Below are positions 8,138-16,255 of a stretch of 64,000 bases of DNA, one piece after another. Numbering within the stretch: the stretch's first letter is position 1; every line of letters begins with the position of its first letter. The stretch is from Mucinivorans sp036654415. Its GTDB lineage: Bacteria > Bacteroidota > Bacteroidia > Bacteroidales > Rikenellaceae. The notes under the pieces are model-generated. The model saw only the letters and a program-made list of their open reading frames with translations. It did not search any database and had not been told where the DNA came from. Made by a program: the position numbers and the translations under genes. The stretch spans positions 1-64,000 of the forward strand of contig JAVVSB010000005.1 in the NCBI GenBank assembly GCA_036654415.1. The letters are read 5' to 3'.

Positions 8138-10006
8138 ATGCTCGTATATCTTGTACTCTTTTCTCTGCTTATCTTCTTGTTGCCTACGTGGGCTAAGGGC
8201 TGGGCTGCTTTTCTCCTCATTTTGTTGGGGGCGGCGGTCTCTGTGGGGGGGGGATGGAGCTCGCTGATGGGTGTGGTGGTGGTAGGGTTGCCAATTTTTA
8301 CTACTCTCAGCTCGTTGTTTGTGATTCTGATTTGTATTGCCGCAGTCTCGGTGGGGCTTTTTGCGGTGGGTTATCTGCGTGAACAACATTCCACTCACAG
8401 TGCCATGGCCATTTCGTTGCATGGGGTGGCTTTGGTGGTTCTTTTCTACTCCATGGTTGCCATAGTGAGTGCTATGGAGCGTTATGAGTTTTTGCTCTGG
8501 TGGGAGTTAATGACTTTGAGTTCGTTTATGTTGGTGATGTTCAATGGTCATCGCAAAGAGGTGCTTCACGGTGCAGTAGGTTATTTTGTGATGATGCATC
8601 TGAGTTTCTTTTTCTTGCTTATTGGTTTTAGCTCTCTACCTGCAGGGGAACTCTTCGGAAGTGGGACAATGCCATGGTGGGTTTGGTTGATGTTTTTGGT
8701 GGGCTTTGGCTTCAAGGCCGGGTTGGTGCCGTTGCACACTTGGTTACCCACAACGTATAGTGCTGCTCCAAGTCACGTGTCGGCCATAATGTCGGGAGCC
8801 ATGAGTGCTATGGGATTTTATGGCCTTTTCCGTGTACTGATGGCTTCGGGTGATGCTTTGATTTTTGGGGTTACACTCTTTGTAGTGGGGTGTATCACGG
8901 CTCTTTTTGGAGTGATAAAGGCCACTATGCAAAGCGACCTAAAACGGTTGTTGGCTTATAGTTCTATAGAGAATATGGGTATTGCCGTTCTAGCCTTGGG
9001 GCTTGGGGCCATCGGTGTAGCAACTGGTAGTGAGGCCTTGATGGTGTGTGGTTATGGTGGAGCCCTGATTCATATAATGGGCCATTCGGCTTACAAAACC
9101 ATGCTCTATTTAAGTGTAGGGGCGGTGATTTTTCGGACCAAGAGTTCGGCAATAAACACTCTTGGTGGGCTGATGCGTCGTATGCCTATTACGGGCTCTA
9201 TTTTTGGTGTGGGGGTGTTGGCCATCTGTTCTGTGCCACCTTTTGTTGGTTTTAGTTCAGAGTTTACTGTGCTCAGTGGGCTTTTTAACTCTATTGCTTT
9301 AGCTTCCAACATCGTGGTTGGTGTTATTGGTATTACGGTGTTGTCCTTGGTGGGAGGACTCTCGCTTATGGCCTTTGGTAAGGCTTATGGCCTTACTATG
9401 CTTGGAGTGTCACGAAGCCAAAGTGCATGCAAGGCTACTGAGGTTAGTGGGGTGATGTTGTGTAGTGCAGTGTTGCCACTTATGTCTGTAGTCTTTGGTG
9501 CGATGGCTTACCCCTATTTGGTGTTGAGTAATTCGTTCTCACTTTTTGGAGTTATCCCAACAGTGGATACTTGGGGTGTTGTTGATAATTTATGGGTGGT
9601 TACTTTGGCCTTGTGTGTGGTGGTGGTGCTCTGTCTGGGATTCATAGCCCTGCGGTTTTACCTTCAGCGTAGTAGAGCCATTAGTAGTGCTCCTACTTGG
9701 GGCTGCGCTTTTGCCAAGATAGACAGTTCTATGCAGTATACCTCTGAGTCGCTGAGTGCCGAGCTACAACAGACAATGAGTTATAAGCCTCTTGAGGTGG
9801 ACTCCTCCCGGAATGTTTTTGTGCATCAAGAGGGTCAATGGAAGGAACATAATAAAAAATTGGTTGTGAATTTCCGTGTTCGTTGGATGCGTCGTTGGAG
9901 TTCGCGATTGGCTCTGTTCCAGACGGGGCGTACCAACCACTATATCCTGCATGCTTTACTTTTTCTACTTCTGATATTAATTATCTCAATGCTGGGCCTA
10001 ATTTGA
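8138..10006 (+). CDS. hyfB: Proton-translocating antiporter-like subunit of group 4 hydrogenase (HyfB/NuoL family)
   Basis: This 622-residue, very hydrophobic protein with about 14-16 membrane segments belongs to the Mrp/NuoL/HyfB family of ion-pumping subunits. Family features visible are WWELMTLSSFMLV (about residues 125-137), FKAGLVPLHTWLP (about 190-202) with the conserved Lys and His, and SDLKRLLAYSSIENMG (about 266-281). In complex I-like hydrogenases it pumps H+ or Na+. It lies directly downstream of rsmE and is followed by hyfC and hyfE. The catalytic [NiFe] and Fe-S subunits are absent from the window. Confidence 0.85.
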   Translation: MLVYLVLFSLLIFLLPTWAKGWAAFLLILLGAAVSVGGGWSSLMGVVVVGLPIFTTLSSLFVILICIAAVSVGLFAVGYLREQHSTHSAMAISLHGVALVVLFYSMVAIVSAMERYEFLLWWELMTLSSFMLVMFNGHRKEVLHGAVGYFVMMHLSFFFLLIGFSSLPAGELFGSGTMPWWVWLMFLVGFGFKAGLVPLHTWLPTTYSAAPSHVSAIMSGAMSAMGFYGLFRVLMASGDALIFGVTLFVVGCITALFGVIKATMQSDLKRLLAYSSIENMGIAVLALGLGAIGVATGSEALMVCGYGGALIHIMGHSAYKTMLYLSVGAVIFRTKSSAINTLGGLMRRMPITGSIFGVGVLAICSVPPFVGFSSEFTVLSGLFNSIALASNIVVGVIGITVLSLVGGLSLMAFGKAYGLTMLGVSRSQSACKATEVSGVMLCSAVLPLMSVVFGAMAYPYLVLSNSFSLFGVIPTVDTWGVVDNLWVVTLALCVVVVLCLGFIALRFYLQRSRAISSAPTWGCAFAKIDSSMQYTSESLSAELQQTMSYKPLEVDSSRNVFVHQEGQWKEHNKKLVVNFRVRWMRRWSSRLALFQTGRTNHYILHALLFLLLILIISMLGLI

Positions 10007-10914
10007 TACCAATATTCGCTATATTATTATTTGCTATCCTCTTGCCTGGGGGTGTTAATCGTGTGCGCTCGTGGCTTAGTGGTCGCTTAGGCTATCGCTT
10101 TTTTCAGCCGCTTTATACCGTTGGTGTACTACTTGGTAAGGCTAGTGTATACAGCAATACATCTAGTTGGCTTACTCGATTGGTGGCGCCTCTTTATCTC
10201 TCCTGTACAGTGGTTGCTGCCTTGTGTATTCCTTTTGGAAGTTTTGGGGCCTTGGTGAGTTTTGATGGCGATTTTATCTTGTTTGTATATCTATTGGGTT
10301 TAGGTAGGCTCATTTTAGTGTTAGGGGCTTTGGATAGTGGTAGCTCGTTTCAGGGTATGGGCTCCTCTCGCGAACTTCTGCTTGGTATGATGGCCGAGCC
10401 AGCCTACTTTCTTTTTTTTGGGACTCTGTCGCTCATTACTGGTCATTATAGTTTTAGCTCTGTCTTTTCTCAGTTCGACAATGTATCTATCAATCTACTG
10501 GTGCTCTCTATGTTGGTGGGGTATGGTTTTTTTAAGCTGTCGCTTTTGGAGTGTTCTCGTGTGCCAGTGGACGATACGGCCACGCATCTGGAGCTGACTA
10601 TGATACACGAAGTGATGGTGCTCGATTTGTCGGGTGTTGATTTGGCTTTTATTAAAATTAGTGGTTGGATTAAACTCTCCATTTTTGGACTTTTGGTTGC
10701 CAATGCTCTTGTTCCAGCCCATATTACTGGCCCGCTGTTGTGGTTGTTCTTGCTGCTCTCGATGGTGGTGTATGTGGGCTCAATAGGTTTTATTGAATCT
10801 ATGCGTGCGCGCAATAGGATGAATAAAAATTCAACCTTTTTGGCCACTATTGTCTCCGTGGCGCTGCTTTCATTTGTGGTAGCCTACCTGCTTTCAACTA
10901 ATATTTTTTTGTAA
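10003..10914 (+). CDS. hyfC: Group 4 hydrogenase membrane subunit, NuoH-like (HyfC/HycD family)
   Basis: This homologue of NuoH/HycD anchors the hydrophilic arm of complex I-like hydrogenases to the membrane. About eight membrane segments are visible. The family signature GSSFQGMGSSREL...AEP is present, as is the acidic PVDDTATHLELTMIHE segment. The best start is TTG 10003, which overlaps the hyfB stop as TTGA and gives an N-terminus like HyfC (IPIFAILLFAILLPGG). The longer frame from 9883 would run 120 nt into hyfB and add residues that are not family-like. The resulting length is 303 residues. Confidence 0.83.
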   Translation: MIPIFAILLFAILLPGGVNRVRSWLSGRLGYRFFQPLYTVGVLLGKASVYSNTSSWLTRLVAPLYLSCTVVAALCIPFGSFGALVSFDGDFILFVYLLGLGRLILVLGALDSGSSFQGMGSSRELLLGMMAEPAYFLFFGTLSLITGHYSFSSVFSQFDNVSINLLVLSMLVGYGFFKLSLLECSRVPVDDTATHLELTMIHEVMVLDLSGVDLAFIKISGWIKLSIFGLLVANALVPAHITGPLLWLFLLLSMVVYVGSIGFIESMRARNRMNKNSTFLATIVSVALLSFVVAYLLSTNIFL

Positions 10915-10917
10915 ACA

Positions 10918-11547
10918 ATGCTACTGGCTTTTATCATACTTTATGCTCTCTCCTTGCTTTACGTCTGTGCCACGGAGCGGTTTCGTCATTACGCCCTTCT
11001 GGTGGGGCTACAGGGGTGGCTATTGCTGGCCATAGCCCTTATGCAGCTAGGTAATAGCTCGTCTTTGGAGCAGATTTTTATCGTTACTGAGACTTTGGTC
11101 TTTAAGGGTATCTTGGTTCCTTATCTGCTTTTTAGAATTATACGTCAAAATCAGGTCAATAAGGCTCATAGGATTGCCATTCCAACCTTTATTTCTGTAA
11201 TGATTTCTATTGTTGCCCTGGTTTGTAGCCTGTGGATAACTAGTTTTGTAGCCTCTACTGGGGTCAATACTATGTTTTTGGGGATTGCGCTCTTTGGCTT
11301 ACTTACGGGGCTTATTATGATTACAACTCATCGTCGTATCTTTTCGCACATGATAGGTTTTTTGGTCATCGAAAACACCGTTATGTTGCTTTCATTGGCC
11401 GTGGGTATCGAGATGCCGATGCTTATCAATGTGGGGGTGTTGCTCGATATACTTATGGGGGTTTTGATTCTTGGTATTTTTATTAATAAGATTGGTAGTA
11501 GGATACATTCACTCGACAGTGGTGAATTAACACGATTAAAGGATTAA
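10918..11547 (+). CDS. hyfE: Hydrogenase-4 membrane subunit, NuoK-like (HyfE family)
   Basis: A 209-residue protein with about seven hydrophobic segments starts 3 nt after hyfC. It carries a NuoK-like pattern with a buried Glu in VIENTVMLLSL (about residues 147-157) and another in IVTETLVFKGI, as in HyfE. The gene order hyfB-hyfC-hyfE supports the call. The next genes expected in such operons (hyfF, the large subunit hyfG, the small subunit hyfI) are missing; thiM begins 2 nt later instead. Confidence 0.78.
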   Translation: MLLAFIILYALSLLYVCATERFRHYALLVGLQGWLLLAIALMQLGNSSSLEQIFIVTETLVFKGILVPYLLFRIIRQNQVNKAHRIAIPTFISVMISIVALVCSLWITSFVASTGVNTMFLGIALFGLLTGLIMITTHRRIFSHMIGFLVIENTVMLLSLAVGIEMPMLINVGVLLDILMGVLILGIFINKIGSRIHSLDSGELTRLKD

Positions 11548-11549
11548 AG

Positions 11550-12323
11550 ATGTTTGATTTTTCAAAAGATTTGGCAGCCATACGACTTCGTAGGCCTTTG
11601 GTTCACAATATCACCAATTATGTGGTGATGAATTCTACGGCCAATGCGTTGTTGGCTATGGGAGCTTCACCTGTTATGGCTCATGCTAAGCAGGAGGTTG
11701 AGGAGTTGGCCTCAGCGGCCAGCTCTGTGGTGCTTAATATGGGTACTTTGAGTGAGTCGTGGATTCATTCTATGGTGTTGGCAGCGCGTGCTGCTGCCAA
11801 GGCTGGAGTGCCCATTGTGGTTGACCCTGTGGGGGTCGGGGCTACCCAGTTTCGAGCCAAAACAATACTTGAGTTGTTGTCATCCTGTTCGCCTGCCATT
11901 ATTCGTGGCAACTCTTCCGAAATCATGGCCACTGCTGAACTTTACTTGGGGCTTCCAAACAGCTCACGAACCAAAGGGGTTGATGCTATGGTTCACTCTG
12001 TTCAGGCGGTGGATATGGCTGTACAGTTAAGTCGTAAAAGTGGGGCTGTGGTGGTTGTTAGCGGTGTGGTAGACTACATTGTAAGTGGTGAAGATGTACT
12101 TGAGAATCACTATGGGACAACCCTGATGTCGCGTGTGACAGGTATGGGATGCACCTCTTCGGCTGTTTGTGGAGCTTTTGTGGCCGTAAATGCTAACCAC
12201 GCTCAGGCGGCACTCCACGCTATGCAATTTATGGGCATTTGTGGTGAGCGTGTTTTTGCTAAAGTAGGCTCTGCACCAGGAAGCTTTCAGGTGGCTCTGC
12301 TCGATGAATTCTTTACGGTGTAA
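11550..12323 (+). CDS. thiM: Hydroxyethylthiazole kinase
   Basis: ThiM phosphorylates 4-methyl-5-(2-hydroxyethyl)thiazole to salvage the thiazole half of thiamine. The 257-residue ribokinase-like protein shows the N-terminal PLVHNITNYVVMN motif (about residues 15-27), VVDPVGVGATQFR (about 90-102), IRGNSSEI and the anion-hole motif VTGMGCTSSA (about 197-206) with the catalytic Cys. It follows hyfE by 2 nt, so it is expressed with the hydrogenase-like genes. No thiE, thiD or TPP riboswitch is adjacent; thiL is far away at 47212. Confidence 0.93.
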   Translation: MFDFSKDLAAIRLRRPLVHNITNYVVMNSTANALLAMGASPVMAHAKQEVEELASAASSVVLNMGTLSESWIHSMVLAARAAAKAGVPIVVDPVGVGATQFRAKTILELLSSCSPAIIRGNSSEIMATAELYLGLPNSSRTKGVDAMVHSVQAVDMAVQLSRKSGAVVVVSGVVDYIVSGEDVLENHYGTTLMSRVTGMGCTSSAVCGAFVAVNANHAQAALHAMQFMGICGERVFAKVGSAPGSFQVALLDEFFTV

Positions 12324-12375
12324 TAGGCTGGGAAACATTGTCATTTTAGTTAAAGTTTTTTCATGTGACTTTTAA

Positions 12376-12406
12376 TTTGAAATTCAAAATATTTATACTA
12401 CCTTTG
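12376..12406 (+). promoter_or_regulatory. Consensus Bacteroidetes promoter with no gene directly downstream
   Basis: TTTG (12376-12379), 19-nt spacer, TACCTTTG (12399-12406): a full consensus match. The nearest annotated start is 430 nt away. A short transcript ending at the hairpin 12674-12709 is possible. Confidence 0.65.
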
Positions 12407-12592
12407 GTGTCAGAAGAACTACTTCTTTTTTAGTCAGTTACTGCGTGGTGTAATTAGTTTTGAAATTCATGCAAAATCATGTTGAATATAGTGTTCGTGT
12501 GGGTGGTGTCTTGGACATGGCCTCTGTTGTCTGTGGTAATGTGGTGCAGTGGCAAAAATGTGGGGTGGTTTTTGGCGTAATCAAAAATTTGT

Positions 12593-12630
<38 letters not shown>

Positions 12631-12673
12631 CCGAGCACCTCTTATTCGCGCGCAATCTATGTAAAATCATGTT

Positions 12674-12709
12674 AATCAACAAAAAAACTGTATTGTTTTT
12701 TTGTTGATT
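12674..12709. terminator. Perfect 15-bp inverted repeat, possible terminator
   Basis: AATCAACAAAAAAAC (12674-12688) and its exact reverse complement (12695-12709) flank a 6-nt loop. The 3' arm carries seven T. It could end a transcript of about 290 nt begun near 12413, but the stem is AT-rich. Confidence 0.5.
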
Positions 12710-12837
12710 GTCTTCGTTTTGTGGTTATATGAGTACTGAGTTTGGGTGTACTTAATGGTGTGTAGGTGTAATTTTGCATCCACAAGGAGAGACAAAGTGA
12801 GAAGAATTCGGAATAATTATTTTAGGCTATTTTTATT

Positions 12838-14406
12838 ATGTCAACAAGCGAGTTAGAGAATGTTATCCAACACAATTGTAAATCTAATCTTTCAAGTGAG
12901 GAACTCTCGGAGAGTTGGAAATCAAAATTAGAATTTGCTATCAAATCCCTGGATGCTCATATTTGGGAATATGATATAGAAAAAGATATTTTGTTTTCGG
13001 AGGACCCTACTTCGTCACTGGTGGGAGGAGTGGGTTTTGAGCAATATATTCTTATTCACCACCCCGATGATAGGGTGATTTTACGTAAGTCTATCCATGA
13101 CCTTATCTGTGGTCAGACAGACCGTCTGTCGTTAGATTTGCGCCTACGCCAAACCGATGGTTCATATATATGGATTAAGGTTCACGGTATGGTTTCGAAG
13201 CGTGATGGTCGGGGGCGAGCCATACACATTATCGGCCTGCGTCGTACCATCGAGGACCAAGTGAAGGCCAATATTGAATTGATTGAGAGTAAGCGACGAT
13301 TAGAGGAGTATACCATTAAATCCAAGCTTTCGATGGCTTTGGGTGATATTTGGATGTGGGATTATGACATTAAATCAGGTGTTGTTTCTCTGTTAGACCC
13401 TGCAACTGATACTCGGCAACAAATGTTGCGTGCTGATGCCGTGGCTATAGTCTATCGGGATGATATGCCTGAACTCTTGGTTGGAATTAATAAGTTAAAA
13501 GATGGGGATGCTACCCATTTTACTTGTCAGGTACGGTTAATTATGTCTCCTGGTTTGCGGTGGATGGAGTTTACAGCCACTGTTTTATCGCGTGATGGTC
13601 AGAATGAACCTACGGACCTTACAGGGCTGTTGCGCGATGTGACCAAAGAGCATGTTATGATGGCTGAGCTGGTCCAGTTGCGTAATCAGGCCGACAAGGC
13701 TAACCAGCTCAAGACAGCTTTCCTGGCCAATATGAGTCACGAGATACGTACCCCACTTAATGCCATTGTCGGTTTTTCAAATCTTATTGTTAGCTCGGTG
13801 GAGCATGACGAGTCTTTGGCTCAGTATGGCAAACTCATCGAGTTCAACAATAACTTGCTCACCCAGCTCATCAACGACATCCTGGATATGTCGAAAATTG
13901 AGGCTGGTAAATTGGATTTTATTATGAGTGAAATATGTGTTAATGAACTTATGGAGCAGTTACAGCAGATGTTTAGTATGCGTGTGGATAGAGACCTGGT
14001 AAGTGTTGTTTTTGACCCTCCCACCCAGCAGTGTTATATTGTTTCGGAGCGTAACCGTTTGACACAGGTGATAACTAATTTTCTAAGTAACGCGGTCAAA
14101 TTCACCAGCCATGGCTCCATACATTTGGGTTATAAAAAATATGATGATGAACTCTATTTTTATGTACGCGATACGGGGAAGGGCATATCTAAGGGTAATC
14201 TGCCTGCTATTTTCGACCGCTTTGCCAAGTTTGATAGCTCGATTCCTGGTACAGGCTTGGGGTTATCCATCAGTCAGATGATTGTTGAGCGTTTGGGCGG
14301 TAAAATAGGTGTTGAATCTCAGGAGGGGATGGGAGCCAAGTTCTGGTTCACTCTGCCTTGTATCATCCATGAGGTGAGCTCCGTGGAGCAGACTTTTGAT
14401 GAATAA
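12838..14406 (+). CDS. Soluble PAS-domain sensor histidine kinase
   Basis: This 522-residue protein has no membrane segment or signal peptide. Two PAS/PAC modules occupy about residues 30-150 and 155-285 (GGVGFEQYILIHHPDDR and TGLLRDVTKEH are typical PAC edges). A short coiled linker is followed by the HisKA H-box MSHEIRTPLNAIVGFSNLI near residue 300, and an HATPase_c domain with N, G1 (VRDTGKGI) and G2 (GTGLGLSIS) boxes to about residue 510. There is no receiver domain, and no response regulator lies next to it, so its partner is unknown. The ligand of the PAS domains cannot be inferred. Confidence 0.9.
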   Translation: MSTSELENVIQHNCKSNLSSEELSESWKSKLEFAIKSLDAHIWEYDIEKDILFSEDPTSSLVGGVGFEQYILIHHPDDRVILRKSIHDLICGQTDRLSLDLRLRQTDGSYIWIKVHGMVSKRDGRGRAIHIIGLRRTIEDQVKANIELIESKRRLEEYTIKSKLSMALGDIWMWDYDIKSGVVSLLDPATDTRQQMLRADAVAIVYRDDMPELLVGINKLKDGDATHFTCQVRLIMSPGLRWMEFTATVLSRDGQNEPTDLTGLLRDVTKEHVMMAELVQLRNQADKANQLKTAFLANMSHEIRTPLNAIVGFSNLIVSSVEHDESLAQYGKLIEFNNNLLTQLINDILDMSKIEAGKLDFIMSEICVNELMEQLQQMFSMRVDRDLVSVVFDPPTQQCYIVSERNRLTQVITNFLSNAVKFTSHGSIHLGYKKYDDELYFYVRDTGKGISKGNLPAIFDRFAKFDSSIPGTGLGLSISQMIVERLGGKIGVESQEGMGAKFWFTLPCIIHEVSSVEQTFDE

Positions 14407-14429
14407 GTAATTTTTCTTAGAAAAGTAAT

Positions 14430-14437
14430 TACCTTTG
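14430..14437 (+). promoter_or_regulatory. -7 box upstream of cysE
   Basis: TACCTTTG matches TAnnTTTG and ends 23 nt before the cysE ATG. No -33 TTTG is found at 19-21 nt. Confidence 0.5.
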
Positions 14438-14460
14438 CTACCTAATTAGTATACAGAGGT

Positions 14461-15255
14461 ATGAATAAAAATGAAATTATTAGTGGGGTTGCCCTTGCGT
14501 TAGCCCTAGATTCCACCAAGGCTCAACAGTTGCCTTGTGTGGCCAAAATCAAAGAGCTCACCGAGTTGACGCGTGCTGTTGTTTTCCCACAATATTTTTG
14601 TCAACATACCTCGCCTTTTGTGGTCGCCACCAAGGTAGAGCAGATTTACAATATTCTTTTCGAACAGGCTAGTGAGGGTGTAGCCTCCAAATTTGTTAGC
14701 TCTTTATGTGAGCTACGACGGCTTATTATGACCGATGTCGAGGCCGTGTATAATGGTGACCCCGCGGCCAAGAGCCACACCGAGGTGATTTTTTGTTACC
14801 CAGCCATCACAGCCATGCTTTTTCATCGCATGGCTCACCTGCTTTGTGACGGTTATATCCTTATTGCTCGTATGATATCCGAGATGGCTCACTCCTTGAC
14901 TGGTATTGATATTCACCCTTGTGCCCAGATAGGCGAGAGCTTCAGTATTGACCATGGCACAGGTGTTGTTATAGGCGAGACTACCATCATAGGCCGCGGT
15001 GTGCACCTCTACCAGGGGGTTACGCTTGGGGCTCATAGTTTTCGCACCGACAGTCAGGGTAACCCCATTAATACCCCGCGTCACCCCATCATTGGCGATG
15101 ATGTGACGATATACTCCAATACCAGTGTCTTGGGGCGCATCGAAATAGGCCAAGGGTCGGTCATCGGGGGCAATGTATGGTTGACCAAAAGTGTGCCACC
15201 ACACTCCAAAATCACTCAATCCACGGTTCATCATATTACATCAGAGGTTTTCTAA
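14461..15255 (+). CDS. cysE: Serine O-acetyltransferase
   Basis: CysE makes O-acetylserine from serine and acetyl-CoA, the committed step to cysteine. The 264-residue protein has an alpha-helical N-terminal domain and a C-terminal left-handed beta-helix of hexapeptide repeats from about residue 145. Conserved features are GIDIHPCAQIG, DHGTGVVIGET with the catalytic Asp-His, and QGVTLGA. cysK starts 4 nt after its stop, so the pair can form the cysteine synthase complex. The C-terminal tail lacks the usual terminal Ile seen in feedback and complex-forming CysE (it ends in EVF), a small oddity. Confidence 0.93.
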   Translation: MNKNEIISGVALALALDSTKAQQLPCVAKIKELTELTRAVVFPQYFCQHTSPFVVATKVEQIYNILFEQASEGVASKFVSSLCELRRLIMTDVEAVYNGDPAAKSHTEVIFCYPAITAMLFHRMAHLLCDGYILIARMISEMAHSLTGIDIHPCAQIGESFSIDHGTGVVIGETTIIGRGVHLYQGVTLGAHSFRTDSQGNPINTPRHPIIGDDVTIYSNTSVLGRIEIGQGSVIGGNVWLTKSVPPHSKITQSTVHHITSEVF

Positions 15256-15259
15256 AAAG

Positions 15260-16165
15260 ATGCAAATAGCCAATTCAATTACCGAACTCATCGGCCATAC
15301 TCCCATGGTACGCTTGCATAATTACGCTGTCCATTTGGGGCTCCAGGGGCAAATCATAGCCAAGTTGGAGTATTTCAATCCAGCAGGTAGTGCCAAAGAT
15401 AGGGTAGCCCTGTCTATGGTCGAGGCTGCCAACCTCAGCTCAGGGAATGTTATCATAGAGCCCACTAGTGGCAACACGGGTATTGGGTTGGCTATGGTGG
15501 CTGCCGCTCGTGGTCTGCGCCTTATACTAACTATGCCCGAAAATATGAGTCTCGAAAGGCGCGAGATGCTTGCAGCCTTGGGGGCTCAACTTGTGCTTAC
15601 GCCAGCCCTAGCGGGGATGTCTGGTGCCATTGAGCGTGCTCGAGGGTTGCAACAATCTATTCCAGGAGCCATTATTTTGGGCCAATTCGACAATCCAGCC
15701 AATCCAGCTGCCCATGCCCTTACAACAGCTCGTGAAATTATTGACGACACCCAAGGGGAGTTCGATGTTTTTGTGGCTTGCGTTGGCACTGGTGGTACTA
15801 TTAGCGGTGTGGGGCAAACTCTTAAAAAAGAGTATCCTCGTATCGAAATTGTGGCTGTGGAACCTTTGGAGTCGCCACTGATTAGTCAAGGCTGGGCTGG
15901 GGCGCACAAAATACAGGGAATTGGTGCCAATTTTGTGCCCCACAACTACAATGCCTTGGTTGTGGATAGAGTTGTACCTGTTAGTGGTGACCAAGCCTAT
16001 CATAGTTGCCGTTTATTAGCTTCTGATGAAGGATTTTTGGTTGGTATTAGTTCTGGTGCTGCTTTGGCTGTCGCCACTCAGTTGGCCCAGCAGACTAGCA
16101 AAAGAGTCGTGGTACTTATGCCAGACTCAGGCGAGAGGTATCTTTCGACAGGATTATTTAGGTAA
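15260..16165 (+). CDS. cysK: Cysteine synthase A
   Basis: CysK is a PLP enzyme that makes cysteine from O-acetylserine and sulfide. The 302-residue protein (ATG 15260; the frame upstream to 15191 overlaps cysE and is rejected) carries PAGSAKDR with the Schiff-base Lys, the substrate loop EPTSGNTGIGLA, the phosphate loop GTGGTISGVG and the C-terminal SSGAA. Length and motif order match CysK. It is translationally close to cysE. Confidence 0.95.
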   Translation: MQIANSITELIGHTPMVRLHNYAVHLGLQGQIIAKLEYFNPAGSAKDRVALSMVEAANLSSGNVIIEPTSGNTGIGLAMVAAARGLRLILTMPENMSLERREMLAALGAQLVLTPALAGMSGAIERARGLQQSIPGAIILGQFDNPANPAAHALTTAREIIDDTQGEFDVFVACVGTGGTISGVGQTLKKEYPRIEIVAVEPLESPLISQGWAGAHKIQGIGANFVPHNYNALVVDRVVPVSGDQAYHSCRLLASDEGFLVGISSGAALAVATQLAQQTSKRVVVLMPDSGERYLSTGLFR

Positions 16166-16167
16166 TA

Positions 16168-16199
16168 TTTGGTGTAATAAAAAATTATATATATCTTTG
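16168..16199 (+). promoter_or_regulatory. Promoter of the DUF4493 lipoprotein genes
   Basis: TTTG (16168-16171), 20-nt spacer, TATCTTTG (16192-16199). It starts just after the cysK stop and lies 57 nt before the GTG of the lipoprotein gene. Confidence 0.7.
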
Positions 16200-16255
16200 T
16201 AGAGTTTAACAGGGTGAAAAATAGAGTGTAAGCTAATTTTAATAAACTAAAATTT

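Noticed and set aside
9883..10002. N-terminal extension of HyfC
   Set aside because: It lies inside hyfB in another frame and codes for residues unlike HyfC; the TTG at 10003 fits the family.
11450..11549. TPP riboswitch before thiM
   Set aside because: thiM follows hyfE by 2 nt, and no THI-box pattern is visible there or before thiL.
14713..15234. 173-residue antisense frame over cysE
   Set aside because: It is a shadow of the hexapeptide repeats; cysE is certain.
15191..15259. Upstream start of cysK
   Set aside because: It overlaps the cysE end, and the extra residues are not CysK-like; ATG 15260 fits.
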